Below, one piece after another: positions 1 to 5,720 of a DNA stretch of 5,720 nt. The stretch is from Pseudomonadota bacterium. Its GTDB lineage: Bacteria; Pseudomonadota; Alphaproteobacteria; Acetobacterales; Acetobacteraceae. Within the stretch, counting starts at the first letter, position 1; each line of letters begins with the position of its first letter. A program made the translations under genes and the position numbers. The stretch lies in the NCBI GenBank assembly GCA_021845835.1, contig JAJZVE010000336.1, forward strand, positions 1 to 5,720. Reading direction: 5' to 3'. Below the pieces are notes generated by a model. That model ran no database searches. It saw nothing but the letters and a program-made list of their open reading frames with translations, and was not told the origin of the DNA.

Positions 1-107
1 CAGCCCGCCTCCCGCCGCCTCGATCCGCGCGCCGCCAGCAGCGTCACCAGCACCGCAGGCTGGCCCGCCTCGGTAAGCGCGTGCAGCGCGGAAAGCCACG
101 CCGCCAT
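1..107 (-). CDS. xdhC: Xanthine dehydrogenase accessory protein XdhC, N-terminal fragment
   Basis: Partial gene cut by the left edge; only the first 35 codons and two bases of the next are visible. Members of the XdhC family bind sulfurated molybdenum cofactor and insert it into the XdhB subunit in the cytoplasm. The visible peptide starts MAAWLSALHALTEAGQPAVL and continues with VTLLAARGS and REAG, which is the typical XdhC N-terminus (hydrophobic VLVT strand followed by an RGS...RE.G turn). The usual family sequence is RGSTPRE or RGSAPRE, whereas here it reads RGSRRRE. The chosen ATG (107-105) overlaps the xdhB stop by one base (TGATG) and has an AGGCGG-like ribosome site at 120-115, 7 nt upstream. 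A GTG at 110-108 is an alternative start that would give a 4-base GTGA overlap. Position directly after xdhB is the standard proteobacterial order and strengthens the call. The remainder of the gene is outside the window. Confidence 0.85.
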   Translation of the reverse strand, partial: MAAWLSALHALTEAGQPAVLVTLLAARGSRRREAG

Positions 108-2494
108 CACGCCGCCGCCTGCGGCCGCACCGCCGCCGCGCGCGCGCGCCGCGCCTCGATCGCCAGCAGCACCCGCTCCGGCGTCGCCGGAGCGTCCAGC
201 GCCGCCGCCTCCGCCACATCGCCGCACGCGGCCACCGCATCGCGCAGCGCGTGGAACACCGAGATGCCGAGCATCAGCGGCGGTTCACCGACCGCCTTGG
301 AGCGATAGACGACGTCCTCGCGGTTGCGCCCACGCTTGTAGATGGCGACGCGGAAATCCGCCGGCACGTCGCTGACGGCGGGGATCTTGTAGGTGGACGG
401 CGCATGCGTGCGCAGCCGTCCCTGTGCGTCCCACCACAATTCCTCGCTGGTCAGCCAGCCGGCGCCCTGCACGAACCCGCCCTCGATCTGGCCGAGATCG
501 ATCGCCGGATTGAGAGAGTTGCCCACGTCATGCAGGATATCGACGCGCCGGATGCGGTACTCGCCGGTCAGCGTGTCCACTTCCACTTCCGACACCGCCG
601 CGCCATAGGCGAAGTAGTAGAACGGCCGGCCGCGATGCGTCGCCGTGTCGTAGTGCAGTTTCGGCGTGGCGTAGTGGCCGGTCGCGGATAGCTGCACCCG
701 CTGATCGTAGGTACGGCGCACCGCGGCGGCGAACGCCATGCTGCGGCCGGCGGCATGCAGCTCGCCGTCACGGAAGCTGATATCCGATGCGCTGATGCCC
801 CACTCCGCCGCGACGACCTTCGCGATCCGCTCGCGGATGGCGCGCGCCGCGACCTGCGCCGCCCGGCCGTTCAGGTCGCTGCCGGAGGACGCGGCGGTCG
901 GCGAGGTATTCGGCACCTTCGCCGTTGTCGTCGCCGTGATCTTCACGCGATCCAGCTTCAGGCCGAACTCCTCGGCCACCACCTGCGCGACCTTGACGAA
1001 CAGACCCTGCCCCATCTCGGTGCCGCCGTGATTGAGCTGCACGCTGCCGTCGGTGTACACATGCACCAGCGCGCCGGCCTGGTTCATGCGCGTGAGCGTG
1101 AAGGAAATGCCGAACTTCACCGGCGTCAGCGCGATGCCGCGCTTGATCCAGGGACTCGTCGCATTGAACGCCGCGATCTCCCGCCGCCGCCGCGCATACT
1201 CGGACGTGCGCGCGAGCCCGGCGGCAAGTTCCGGAATGACGTTGTCCGCGACCGTCATGTGATACGGTGTGACGTTGCGGTCCGTCTTGCCGTAGAAGTT
1301 GCGCCGCCGCACCTCGTACGGATCGCGCCGCAGATGCCGCGCGATCGCGTCCATCACCGCCTCGATCCCCATCATCCCCTGCGGCCCGCCGAAGCCGCGG
1401 AACGCGGTGTTGGACACCGTGTGCGTCTTGCAGCGGTGCGAGACGATGGTGACGTTGGGCAGGTAATAGGCGTTGTCTGAATGGAACATCGCCCGGTCGT
1501 TGATCGCCGCCGACAGGTCGGGCGACATGCCGCAGCGCGACGCCAGCTCGAACGAAATCCCCTCGATGCGGCCATCGTCGTCGAAGCCCACGTCCCAGTC
1601 GATGCGGAAATCGTGGCGCTTGCCGGTCAGCCGCATGTCGTCGTCGCGGTCCAGCCGCAGCTTCACCGGCCGCCGCGTCTTCGCCGCCAGCAGCGCGGCG
1701 ATGCAGGCGATCAATGAGGCCTGGCTTTCCTTGCCGCCGAAGCCGCCGCCCATGCGGCGGGTTTCGCACACCACCGCATGATCCGGAATGCGTAGCGCAC
1801 GCGCCACCAGATGCTGCACCTCGGTCGGATGCTGAGTGGAACTGAGGACCAGCATGTCGTTGTCCTCGCCGGGGATCGCCATTGCAATCTGGCCTTCGAG
1901 GTAGAAATGGTCCTGTCCGCCCATGACGATCCGGCCGCGCAGCCGGTGCCGCGCCGCCACCAGCGCCGCCGCCGCATCGCCCCGCCGCATTGTTTGCGAC
2001 GGCAGCACGAAGCTCTGCCGCTGCAGCGCCGCGTCGATGGTCAGCACCGGTTCCAGCACCTCGTACTCGACGGCGGCGCGCGCCGCCGCCGCACGCGCCT
2101 GTCCGATGCTCCCGGCCGCCACCGCGAACAGCGACTGCCCGGCATATTCGACCAGCCCGTCGGCGAAGATCGGATCGCCCGGAAACGCCGGTCCCACGTC
2201 GTTCACGCCGGGAATGTCGCGCGCCGTCAGTACCGCCGCCACGCCGGGCGCCGCCGCCGCCGCGCTCACGTCCAGCTTCGTCACCCGTGCGTGCGCATGC
2301 TCCGACAGGCGCACATAACCGTGCAGCAGGTCGCGCGGCTCCGGCACGTCATCGACGTAGAGCGCCGCGCCGCTGACATGTCTGACCGCGCTGTCGTGCG
2401 CGACCGGCTGTCCGACCACGCCGAGCGGGGCCGGACGCAGCCGCTCCGACTGCGCAGCGACACTGGCCGGATCGGGCGGCGTCACGACGTTCAC
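107..2494 (-). CDS. xdhB: Xanthine dehydrogenase, molybdenum-binding subunit XdhB
   Basis: Catalytic subunit of cytoplasmic xanthine dehydrogenase, which hydroxylates hypoxanthine and xanthine to urate at the molybdenum cofactor and passes electrons to XdhA. The product is 795 aa, close to the usual bacterial length of about 780. Residues 30-150 form the aldehyde oxidase/xanthine dehydrogenase a/b hammerhead domain; the rest is the two-part molybdopterin-binding region. Aligned from memory to bovine XDH, all active-site residues are present: Gln221 (bovine Q767), Phe252 and Glu256 in MGGGFGGKE (F798, E802), Arg334 (R880), Arg366 and Phe368 in TAFRGFGG (R912, F914), Phe465 and Thr466 in FGISFT (F1009, T1010), and the base Glu737 in SKAVGEPP (E1261). 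GGTEMGQGL (490-498) is also present. Glu256 plus Arg334 favour purines over aldehydes. The GTG start overlaps the xdhA stop as GTGA and follows a strong GGAGGAGGT site. The open frame continues upstream to 3628, but that stretch is a shadow of xdhA. The stop overlaps xdhC. Confidence 0.97.
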   Translation of the reverse strand: MNVVTPPDPASVAAQSERLRPAPLGVVGQPVAHDSAVRHVSGAALYVDDVPEPRDLLHGYVRLSEHAHARVTKLDVSAAAAAPGVAAVLTARDIPGVNDVGPAFPGDPIFADGLVEYAGQSLFAVAAGSIGQARAAAARAAVEYEVLEPVLTIDAALQRQSFVLPSQTMRRGDAAAALVAARHRLRGRIVMGGQDHFYLEGQIAMAIPGEDNDMLVLSSTQHPTEVQHLVARALRIPDHAVVCETRRMGGGFGGKESQASLIACIAALLAAKTRRPVKLRLDRDDDMRLTGKRHDFRIDWDVGFDDDGRIEGISFELASRCGMSPDLSAAINDRAMFHSDNAYYLPNVTIVSHRCKTHTVSNTAFRGFGGPQGMMGIEAVMDAIARHLRRDPYEVRRRNFYGKTDRNVTPYHMTVADNVIPELAAGLARTSEYARRRREIAAFNATSPWIKRGIALTPVKFGISFTLTRMNQAGALVHVYTDGSVQLNHGGTEMGQGLFVKVAQVVAEEFGLKLDRVKITATTTAKVPNTSPTAASSGSDLNGRAAQVAARAIRERIAKVVAAEWGISASDISFRDGELHAAGRSMAFAAAVRRTYDQRVQLSATGHYATPKLHYDTATHRGRPFYYFAYGAAVSEVEVDTLTGEYRIRRVDILHDVGNSLNPAIDLGQIEGGFVQGAGWLTSEELWWDAQGRLRTHAPSTYKIPAVSDVPADFRVAIYKRGRNREDVVYRSKAVGEPPLMLGISVFHALRDAVAACGDVAEAAALDAPATPERVLLAIEARRARAAAVRPQAAA
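115..120 (-). promoter_or_regulatory. Weak ribosome binding site of xdhC
   Basis: On the minus strand the bases read AGGCGG inside the last codons of xdhB. The site sits 7 nt before the ATG at 107 and 4 nt before the alternative GTG at 110, so spacing favours the ATG. The match to AGGAGG has one mismatch and lies in a GCC-repeat stretch, so it could be chance. Coupled translation from xdhB may matter more. Confidence 0.4.
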
Positions 2495-3954
2495 GCCACC
2501 TCCTCCGGTTCCTGCAGCCGTACCGGCGCGGTCCGCTCCGGCGCCGTCTCCAGCAGGAAGCGCAGCAGCAGGTTGCGCGCGACCAGCCGGCGATACGCGG
2601 CCGAGGCGCGCATGTCGCCGATCGGCGACAGCTCCCCGTCCAGCGCCGCCATTGCCGCCGTCACGCCGTCCATGTTCCAGAGCCGCCCGTCCAGCGCCTG
2701 CTCCGCCGCCAGCGCGCGCTTCGGCACCGCCGCCATGCCGCCATAGGCAATGCGGATGTCGTCCACCCGCCCGCCCTGCAGCCGCAGCCGGAACGCGCCG
2801 CACACCGCCGAGATGTCCTGGTCCATCCGTTTCGAGACTTTGTACGTCGCGAAGATCTCTCCGGCCGCGGGCAGCGGGATTTCGATGCGCGCCAGGAACT
2901 CGCCGTCTGCCAGAGCGGTCTGGCGGTAGCCGCGGAAAAAATCCGCCGCCGCAATCGTCCGCTCGCCTGCGATGCCGCGCAGCACCAGTGCGGCGTCGAG
3001 CGCGATCAGCGACGGCAGCATGTCGCCGATCGGCGAGGCGTTGGCGACATTGCCGCCGATCGTGCCGCGATTCCTGATCTGCCGCGAGCCGAGCCGGCGC
3101 AGCAGCGGCGCCAGCGCGGGCCAGTGCCGCGCCAGCACGGCAAACGCATCCTCGTAGGTCACGCCGGCGCCGATCGACACCACGCCGTCGCGCTCGGCCA
3201 GTTCCGAAAGTTCGGCGACGTGCTCGACGGCGATCACGGTGTCCAGCCGCCGGTGCTGCTTCGTCACCCACAGCCCGACATCGGTGCCGCCGGCCAGCAG
3301 CGTCGCGCCCGGATGCGACGCCAGCGCCGCCGCCAGTTCGGCCGCGCTGCGCGGGGCCAGGAACCGCTGCCCGTCCCGCTCCGCCGCCAGCATCGTGTCC
3401 CCGGCCAGCGCCCGCAGCCGTGCCGCCGTCGCCGCGGCGTCGGCGGCAAAGCGGTCCGCCGGCGCCCCGGCGCAGGCGTCGCGCGCGGCGTCCAGGATCG
3501 GGCGGTAGCCGGTGCAGCGGCAGAGATTGCCCGCCAGCGCCTCGCTCGCCGCCGCGCGTCCGCCGCCCTGCCCGGCGTGATACAGCGCAAACAGCGACAT
3601 CACGAAGCCGGGCGTGCAGAAGCCGCATTGCGCGCCGTGCTGCGCCACCATCGCCGCCTGCACCGGGTGCAGCGTGCCATCCGGTGCCCGCACGTGTTCA
3701 ACCGTGAGCAGCTGCCTGCCATCCAGCGCCGGCAGGAACAGGATGCAGGCGTTGACGGCGCGATAGCGCATTGCGTCGCCCGCTGCCTCGCCCAGCACGA
3801 CCGTGCAGGCGCCGCAATCGCCCTCGGCACAGCCTTCCTTGGTGCCGCAGGCGCGCAGCTCCGTCCGCAGCCATTCCAGCACGGTCTGGGTCGGCGCCGG
3901 ATGGCGGATCGCCCGCTCCGTGTCGCCGAGCAGGAACCGGATCGTGTCGCGCAC
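2491..3954 (-). CDS. xdhA: Xanthine dehydrogenase, iron-sulfur/FAD subunit XdhA
   Basis: Electron-transfer subunit that carries electrons from the XdhB molybdenum site through two [2Fe-2S] clusters to FAD and NAD+. The product is 487 aa, normal for bacterial XdhA. The plant-type ferredoxin domain (about 1-85) has cluster ligands Cys42, Cys47, Cys50 (GCAEGDCGAC) and Cys70. The [2Fe-2S]-binding domain (about 90-165) has Cys110 and Cys113 (QCGFCTPG) and Cys145 and Cys147 (NLCRCTGYRP). The FAD-binding domain (about 190-360) shows LLAGGTDVG (219-227) and TIGGNVANASPIGD (298-311), followed by the CO-dehydrogenase-type flavoprotein C-terminal domain (about 365-475). The GTG at 3954-3952 was chosen because GGGAGG lies 6 nt upstream and the protein then begins at the ferredoxin fold. 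The same frame stays open much further upstream, but only as antisense to ald. A nearby ATG (3958-3956) is in another frame. First gene of the operon; its stop overlaps the xdhB start by 4 bases. Confidence 0.97.
   Translation of the reverse strand: MRDTIRFLLGDTERAIRHPAPTQTVLEWLRTELRACGTKEGCAEGDCGACTVVLGEAAGDAMRYRAVNACILFLPALDGRQLLTVEHVRAPDGTLHPVQAAMVAQHGAQCGFCTPGFVMSLFALYHAGQGGGRAAASEALAGNLCRCTGYRPILDAARDACAGAPADRFAADAAATAARLRALAGDTMLAAERDGQRFLAPRSAAELAAALASHPGATLLAGGTDVGLWVTKQHRRLDTVIAVEHVAELSELAERDGVVSIGAGVTYEDAFAVLARHWPALAPLLRRLGSRQIRNRGTIGGNVANASPIGDMLPSLIALDAALVLRGIAGERTIAAADFFRGYRQTALADGEFLARIEIPLPAAGEIFATYKVSKRMDQDISAVCGAFRLRLQGGRVDDIRIAYGGMAAVPKRALAAEQALDGRLWNMDGVTAAMAALDGELSPIGDMRASAAYRRLVARNLLLRFLLETAPERTAPVRLQEPEEVA
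2498..2506 (-). promoter_or_regulatory. Strong ribosome binding site of xdhB
   Basis: The minus strand reads GGAGGAGGT, followed by GGC and the GTG start at 2494. It lies inside the 3' end of xdhA, in its C-terminal codons, and decides the GTG start. A second GTG three codons later (2485) is in frame but less well spaced. A full anti-16S match at a 4-base gene overlap suggests independent initiation as well as coupling, fitting the need for equal amounts of the two subunits. Confidence 0.8.
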
Positions 3955-3960
3955 GCATCG

Positions 3961-3966
3961 CCTCCC
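3961..3966 (-). promoter_or_regulatory. Ribosome binding site of xdhA
   Basis: The minus strand reads GGGAGG, followed by six bases (CGATGC) and the GTG start at 3954. This fixes the xdhA start. An out-of-frame ATG inside the spacer (3958-3956) would begin a short shadow frame and is too close to the site to compete well. Confidence 0.75.
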
Positions 3967-4025
3967 TATGACCGGGCATCTTCCCGCGGCGGCGCGCCCC
4001 ACGCAAGTTCCGCGCCCGCCGCCGC

Positions 4026-4053
4026 TTGCGCCGCAGCGCCGCCGGACTAGCAT
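4026..4053 (+). promoter_or_regulatory. Candidate sigma-70-type promoter of ald
   Basis: TTGCGC (4026-4031) and TAGCAT (4048-4053) are separated by 16 bp. The first matches three and the second four of the six consensus bases. The -10 candidate lies 33 bp before the ald start codon. It sits in the centre of a perfect inverted repeat, which would suit repression or activation at this promoter. In GC-rich DNA such weak matches arise by chance, so this is only a candidate. Confidence 0.3.
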
Positions 4054-4063
4054 CCGGCGGCGC
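4036..4063. repeat. Perfect 11-bp inverted repeat upstream of ald (possible operator or hairpin)
   Basis: The left arm GCGCCGCCGGA (4036-4046) and right arm TCCGGCGGCGC (4053-4063) are exact reverse complements around a 6-base spacer CTAGCA. The repeat ends 23 bp before the ald start and just before its ribosome site (CGGAGG). It could be an operator for a dimeric regulator; alanine dehydrogenase genes in other bacteria are often controlled by Lrp/AsnC-family proteins. It could alternatively form a stable hairpin in the ald leader. No T-run follows on either strand, so it is not a typical intrinsic terminator. Confidence 0.55.
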
Positions 4064-4074
4064 AACCATGCGTC

Positions 4075-4080
4075 CGGAGG
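4075..4080 (+). promoter_or_regulatory. Ribosome binding site of ald
   Basis: CGGAGG is followed by six bases (CTTCAC) and the GTG start at 4087. This decides the start. The ATG at 4068 is out of frame with ald and lies upstream of the site. Confidence 0.75.
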
Positions 4081-4086
4081 CTTCAC

Positions 4087-5208
4087 GTGAAGATTGGCGT
4101 CCCGCAGGAAATCAAGACCCACGAATACCGCGTCGGCCTCACGCCCGCGGCGGTACGCGAGCTTACGCGCGGCGGCCATCAGGTCATGGTGCAGCAGGGC
4201 GCCGCTGCCGCCATCGGCTTCCCGGACGCCGCCTATCGCGCCGCCGGCGCCACGCTCGGCGCCAGCGCCGCCGAGGTGTTCGACTTTGCCGAGCTCGTGG
4301 TCAAGGTGAAGGAGCCGCAGCCGGGCGAGATTGCCATGCTGCGGGCCGGCCAGGTGCTGTTCACCTACCTGCACCTCGCCGCCGATCGTGCGCAGACCGA
4401 GGGGTTGATGCGGTCCGGCGCCACCTGCATTGCTTATGAAACCGTCACCGATCCGCGGGGTGCCTTGCCGCTTCTGGCGCCAATGAGCGAGGTTGCCGGC
4501 CGCATGTCGGTGCAGGTCGGCGCGCACTGCCTGGAAAAGGAGCAGGGTGGGGCGGGCGTTCTGCTCGGCGGCGTGCCCGGCGTACCGGCGGGCAATGTCG
4601 TGGTGCTCGGCGGCGGCGTCGCCGGCAGCAATGCGGCGCGCATGGCGATCGGCTTCGGCGCCACCGTCACCGTAATCGACAAGTCGCTCGCCCGCCTGCG
4701 CGAGCTGGACGAGCAGTTCCCGACCCAGCTGCACACGCTGTTCTCCACCGCCGACGCGATCGAGCAGGCGGTGCGCAATGCCGATCTCGTGATCGGCGCC
4801 GTGCTGGTGCCGGGCGCGGCAGCGCCGAAGCTGGTGACGCGCGAGCTGGTGCGGCAGATGCGCCCCGGCTCGGTGCTGGTCGATATCGCCATCGACCAGG
4901 GCGGCTGCTTCGAGACCAGCCACCCGACCACGCACGCCGCGCCGACCTATGTCGCCGAGGGCGTGGTGCATTACTGCGTCACCAACATGCCCGGCGCGGT
5001 CGCCCGCACCTCCACCCTCGCGCTCGGCAACGCGACGCTGCCGTTCGTGCTGGCCCTGGCCGGCAAAGGCTGGCGGCGCGCGCTGACCGAGGACGTGCAT
5101 CTGCGCCGCGGCCTCAATGTCCACGACGGCGCGGTGACGCATCAGGCGGTCGCGCACGATCTCGACCTCGCCTGCACGCCGGCCGACGCGCTGCTCGGGC
5201 TGGGTTGA
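4087..5208 (+). CDS. ald: Alanine dehydrogenase
   Basis: NAD-dependent cytoplasmic enzyme that interconverts L-alanine with pyruvate and ammonium, used for alanine catabolism or for ammonium assimilation. The product is 373 aa, the normal family length. The N-terminal catalytic domain shows Arg15 (EYRVGLTP), Lys75 (VKVKEPQ) and His96 (FTYLHLA), the pyruvate-binding and catalytic residues at the same numbers as in the Mycobacterium tuberculosis enzyme. Ser134 is in MSEVAGRMS. The NAD-binding Rossmann fold starts at about 170, with the glycine motif [13 protein letters not shown] (172-184) and Asp198 (VIDKS) for the ribose. Asp270 (DIAIDQGG) and Asn300-Met301 ([11 protein letters not shown]) complete the active site. 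The GTG start is set by CGGAGG at 4075. No frameshift or missing key residue is seen. The gene diverges from xdhABC across 132 bp and is followed, same strand, after 77 bp by an acyl-CoA ligase. The related transhydrogenase alpha subunit and lysine-pathway enzymes are less likely because the full alanine dehydrogenase residue set is present. Confidence 0.97.
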   Translation: MKIGVPQEIKTHEYRVGLTPAAVRELTRGGHQVMVQQGAAAAIGFPDAAYRAAGATLGASAAEVFDFAELVVKVKEPQPGEIAMLRAGQVLFTYLHLAADRAQTEGLMRSGATCIAYETVTDPRGALPLLAPMSEVAGRMSVQVGAHCLEKEQGGAGVLLGGVPGVPAGNVVVLGGGVAGSNAARMAIGFGATVTVIDKSLARLRELDEQFPTQLHTLFSTADAIEQAVRNADLVIGAVLVPGAAAPKLVTRELVRQMRPGSVLVDIAIDQGGCFETSHPTTHAAPTYVAEGVVHYCVTNMPGAVARTSTLALGNATLPFVLALAGKGWRRALTEDVHLRRGLNVHDGAVTHQAVAHDLDLACTPADALLGLG

Positions 5209-5285
5209 GGGCATCGCCCGCCGCCCGGCGCGGCACGCCGCCGGTGTGCGTTGATCTGCCGGCGGCGATGCGATACCTCCGGAGC
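5209..5285 (+). other. Short gap between ald and the acyl-CoA ligase
   Basis: The 77-bp gap starts with a small GGGC-ATC-GCCC hairpin directly after the ald stop and then holds a longer inverted repeat (5236-5267). Neither is followed by a T-run, so I see no convincing intrinsic terminator for ald. Read-through into the ligase is possible. No clear -35/-10 pair is visible. Confidence 0.5.
5236..5267. repeat. 9-bp inverted repeat before the acyl-CoA ligase
   Basis: CGCCGCCGG (5236-5244) and CCGGCGGCG (5259-5267) are exact reverse complements with a 14-base spacer. The arms are identical to the inner part of the inverted repeat upstream of ald. The right arm ends directly at an in-frame ATG (5268). 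It may be an operator or a leader hairpin. GC-rich background makes chance a real alternative. Confidence 0.4.
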
Positions 5286-5720
5286 ATGAAACGAGAAACT
5301 GCGGGAGCTGCGTCCGATCGGCCGGTGCCGCGGCCGTGGCGGTTGCGTTTCGCCGAGCTGGCCGACTGGGACGCACCGATTGCAGCCGGCACCGTCCCCG
5401 GCCTGCTCGACGCCGCCGTCGCGGCCTACGGCGATGATCCGGCGATCGCGTTCCGCGACCAGCGGATCAGCTTCCGCGGCCTGGCCGAACAGGTCGATCG
5501 CGCCGCCGCCGGGCTGCTGCGGGCCGGGATCGGCCAGGGCCAGTCGGTCGCGCTCTATCTGCCCAACACGCCCTGGCATCCTGTGGCGTTCTTTGCCGTG
5601 GCACGCACCGGCGCGCGCATCGTGCATCTCTCGGCGCTCGACGCGCCGCGCGAACTTGCCCACAAGCTGCGTGACAGCGGCGCACGCACCCTCATCACCA
5701 CGAACCTGCCGGGATTGCTG
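5286..5720 (+). CDS. Acyl-CoA ligase (AMP-binding, fatty-acid or dicarboxylate type), N-terminal fragment
   Basis: Partial gene running off the right edge; 145 codons are visible without a stop. The product resembles the N-terminal part of adenylate-forming acyl-CoA synthetases, which activate a carboxylic acid with ATP to an acyl-adenylate and then to the CoA thioester. Visible family features are the TVPGLLDAAVA.YGDDPAI opening (36-54), ISFRGLAEQVD (61-71), the SVALYLPNTPWHPVAFFAVA strand-helix (87-106) and HLSALDAPRELAHKLRDSGA (114-133). The last two resemble long-chain fatty-acid ligases and pimeloyl/dicarboxylate-CoA ligases (FadD/PimA-like) more than acetyl-CoA synthetase. The ATP-binding P-loop and later motifs are beyond the window, so substrate cannot be told. 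The start is uncertain: ATG 5286 has GGAG only one base upstream, ATG 5268 is in frame but follows an inverted repeat with a poor ribosome site, and GTG 5325 is nearer the conserved region. Residues 1-20 look unconserved. Confidence 0.85.
   Translation, partial: MKRETAGAASDRPVPRPWRLRFAELADWDAPIAAGTVPGLLDAAVAAYGDDPAIAFRDQRISFRGLAEQVDRAAAGLLRAGIGQGQSVALYLPNTPWHPVAFFAVARTGARIVHLSALDAPRELAHKLRDSGARTLITTNLPGLL

Larger units (their letters stand above)
3955..4086. promoter_or_regulatory. Divergent intergenic control region between xdhABC and ald
   Basis: This 132-bp gap is the only place where promoters for both the xdhABC operon and ald can lie without entering a coding region. It contains the ribosome sites of both genes, a pair of outward-facing TTGCG-type hexamers (4001-4006 minus, 4026-4031 plus) and a perfect 11-bp inverted repeat (4036-4063). 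For xdhA a possible promoter is TTGCGT (4006-4001) with GAAGAT 17 nt downstream (3983-3978), a poor -10. No other reading frame here has a ribosome site and protein-like sequence. No transcription-factor site that I can name with confidence is visible. Confidence 0.6.

Noticed and set aside
137..149. 13-base alternating CG run, possible Z-DNA
   Set aside because: It lies in the Ala/Arg-rich, weakly conserved tail of xdhB and is expected from codon use in very GC-rich DNA.
1811..2746. 311-aa plus-strand open frame
   Set aside because: Antisense to xdhB and the end of xdhA; His/Arg-rich composition typical of a shadow frame, no recognisable domain.
2495..3628. Upstream extension of the xdhB frame on the minus strand, as if a 1173-aa fusion
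   Set aside because: This stretch is a shadow of xdhA in another frame: Arg/Gly/Ala-rich with no domain, while xdhA itself has all its cysteine ligands. The GTG at 2494 has a strong ribosome site.
3124..4050. 308-aa plus-strand open frame
   Set aside because: Antisense to xdhA; composition dominated by Arg, Gln, Gly and His, no domain and no good ribosome site seen.
5209..5219. GGGC-ATC-GCCC hairpin right after the ald stop as a terminator
   Set aside because: The stem is only 4 bp and no T-run follows, so it is not a convincing intrinsic terminator.
3955..5376. Upstream extension of the xdhA frame on the minus strand, as if a 961-aa protein
   Set aside because: It runs antisense to the fully conserved ald gene and shows no protein-like family sequence; GC-rich codon bias keeps the opposite strand open.
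5142..5663. 173-aa minus-strand open frame near the right edge
   Set aside because: Antisense to the end of ald and to the acyl-CoA ligase, whose plus-strand translation matches a known family.

Overview
The window is bacterial, very GC-rich chromosomal DNA. Codon third positions are almost always G or C, and reading frames stay open by chance on the opposite strand of every real gene. The order xdhA-xdhB-xdhC, the split two-subunit xanthine dehydrogenase and the protein sequences point to a proteobacterium, most likely an alphaproteobacterium. That placement is inference from protein character, not from a marker gene.

Layout. On the minus strand, reading from about 3954 down to 1, lies a tightly coupled operon. 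xdhA (3954-2491) encodes the iron-sulfur/FAD subunit of xanthine dehydrogenase. xdhB (2494-107) encodes the molybdenum-cofactor catalytic subunit. xdhC, the cofactor-insertion factor, starts at 107 and runs off the left edge after about 35 codons. Both junctions overlap by one to four bases, so translation is probably coupled. A 132-bp divergent intergenic region (3955-4086) separates this operon from the plus-strand gene ald (4087-5208), a complete alanine dehydrogenase. A 77-bp gap follows ald, and then an AMP-binding fatty-acid/dicarboxylate-type acyl-CoA ligase begins at about 5286 and runs off the right edge.

Function. XdhA and XdhB together oxidise hypoxanthine to xanthine and xanthine to urate with NAD+, and XdhC loads the sulfurated molybdenum cofactor. 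All the iron-sulfur cysteines and all the recognised active-site residues are present, so the enzyme should be a true xanthine dehydrogenase. Alanine dehydrogenase interconverts L-alanine with pyruvate plus ammonium, and its pyruvate and NAD-binding residues are also intact. A shared nitrogen-catabolic role for the divergent pair is plausible but not shown by the sequence.

Non-coding signals. The divergent region carries a perfect 11-bp inverted repeat with a 6-bp spacer over a candidate ald -10 element. It also holds a symmetric pair of TTGCG-type hexamers that could be back-to-back -35 elements. A second inverted repeat, sharing the same 9-bp arms, sits just before the acyl-CoA ligase. These are the most interesting uncharacterised elements. 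I found no RNA genes, mobile elements, CRISPR arrays or evidence of a novel multi-gene system. The window is mostly well-conserved metabolism.
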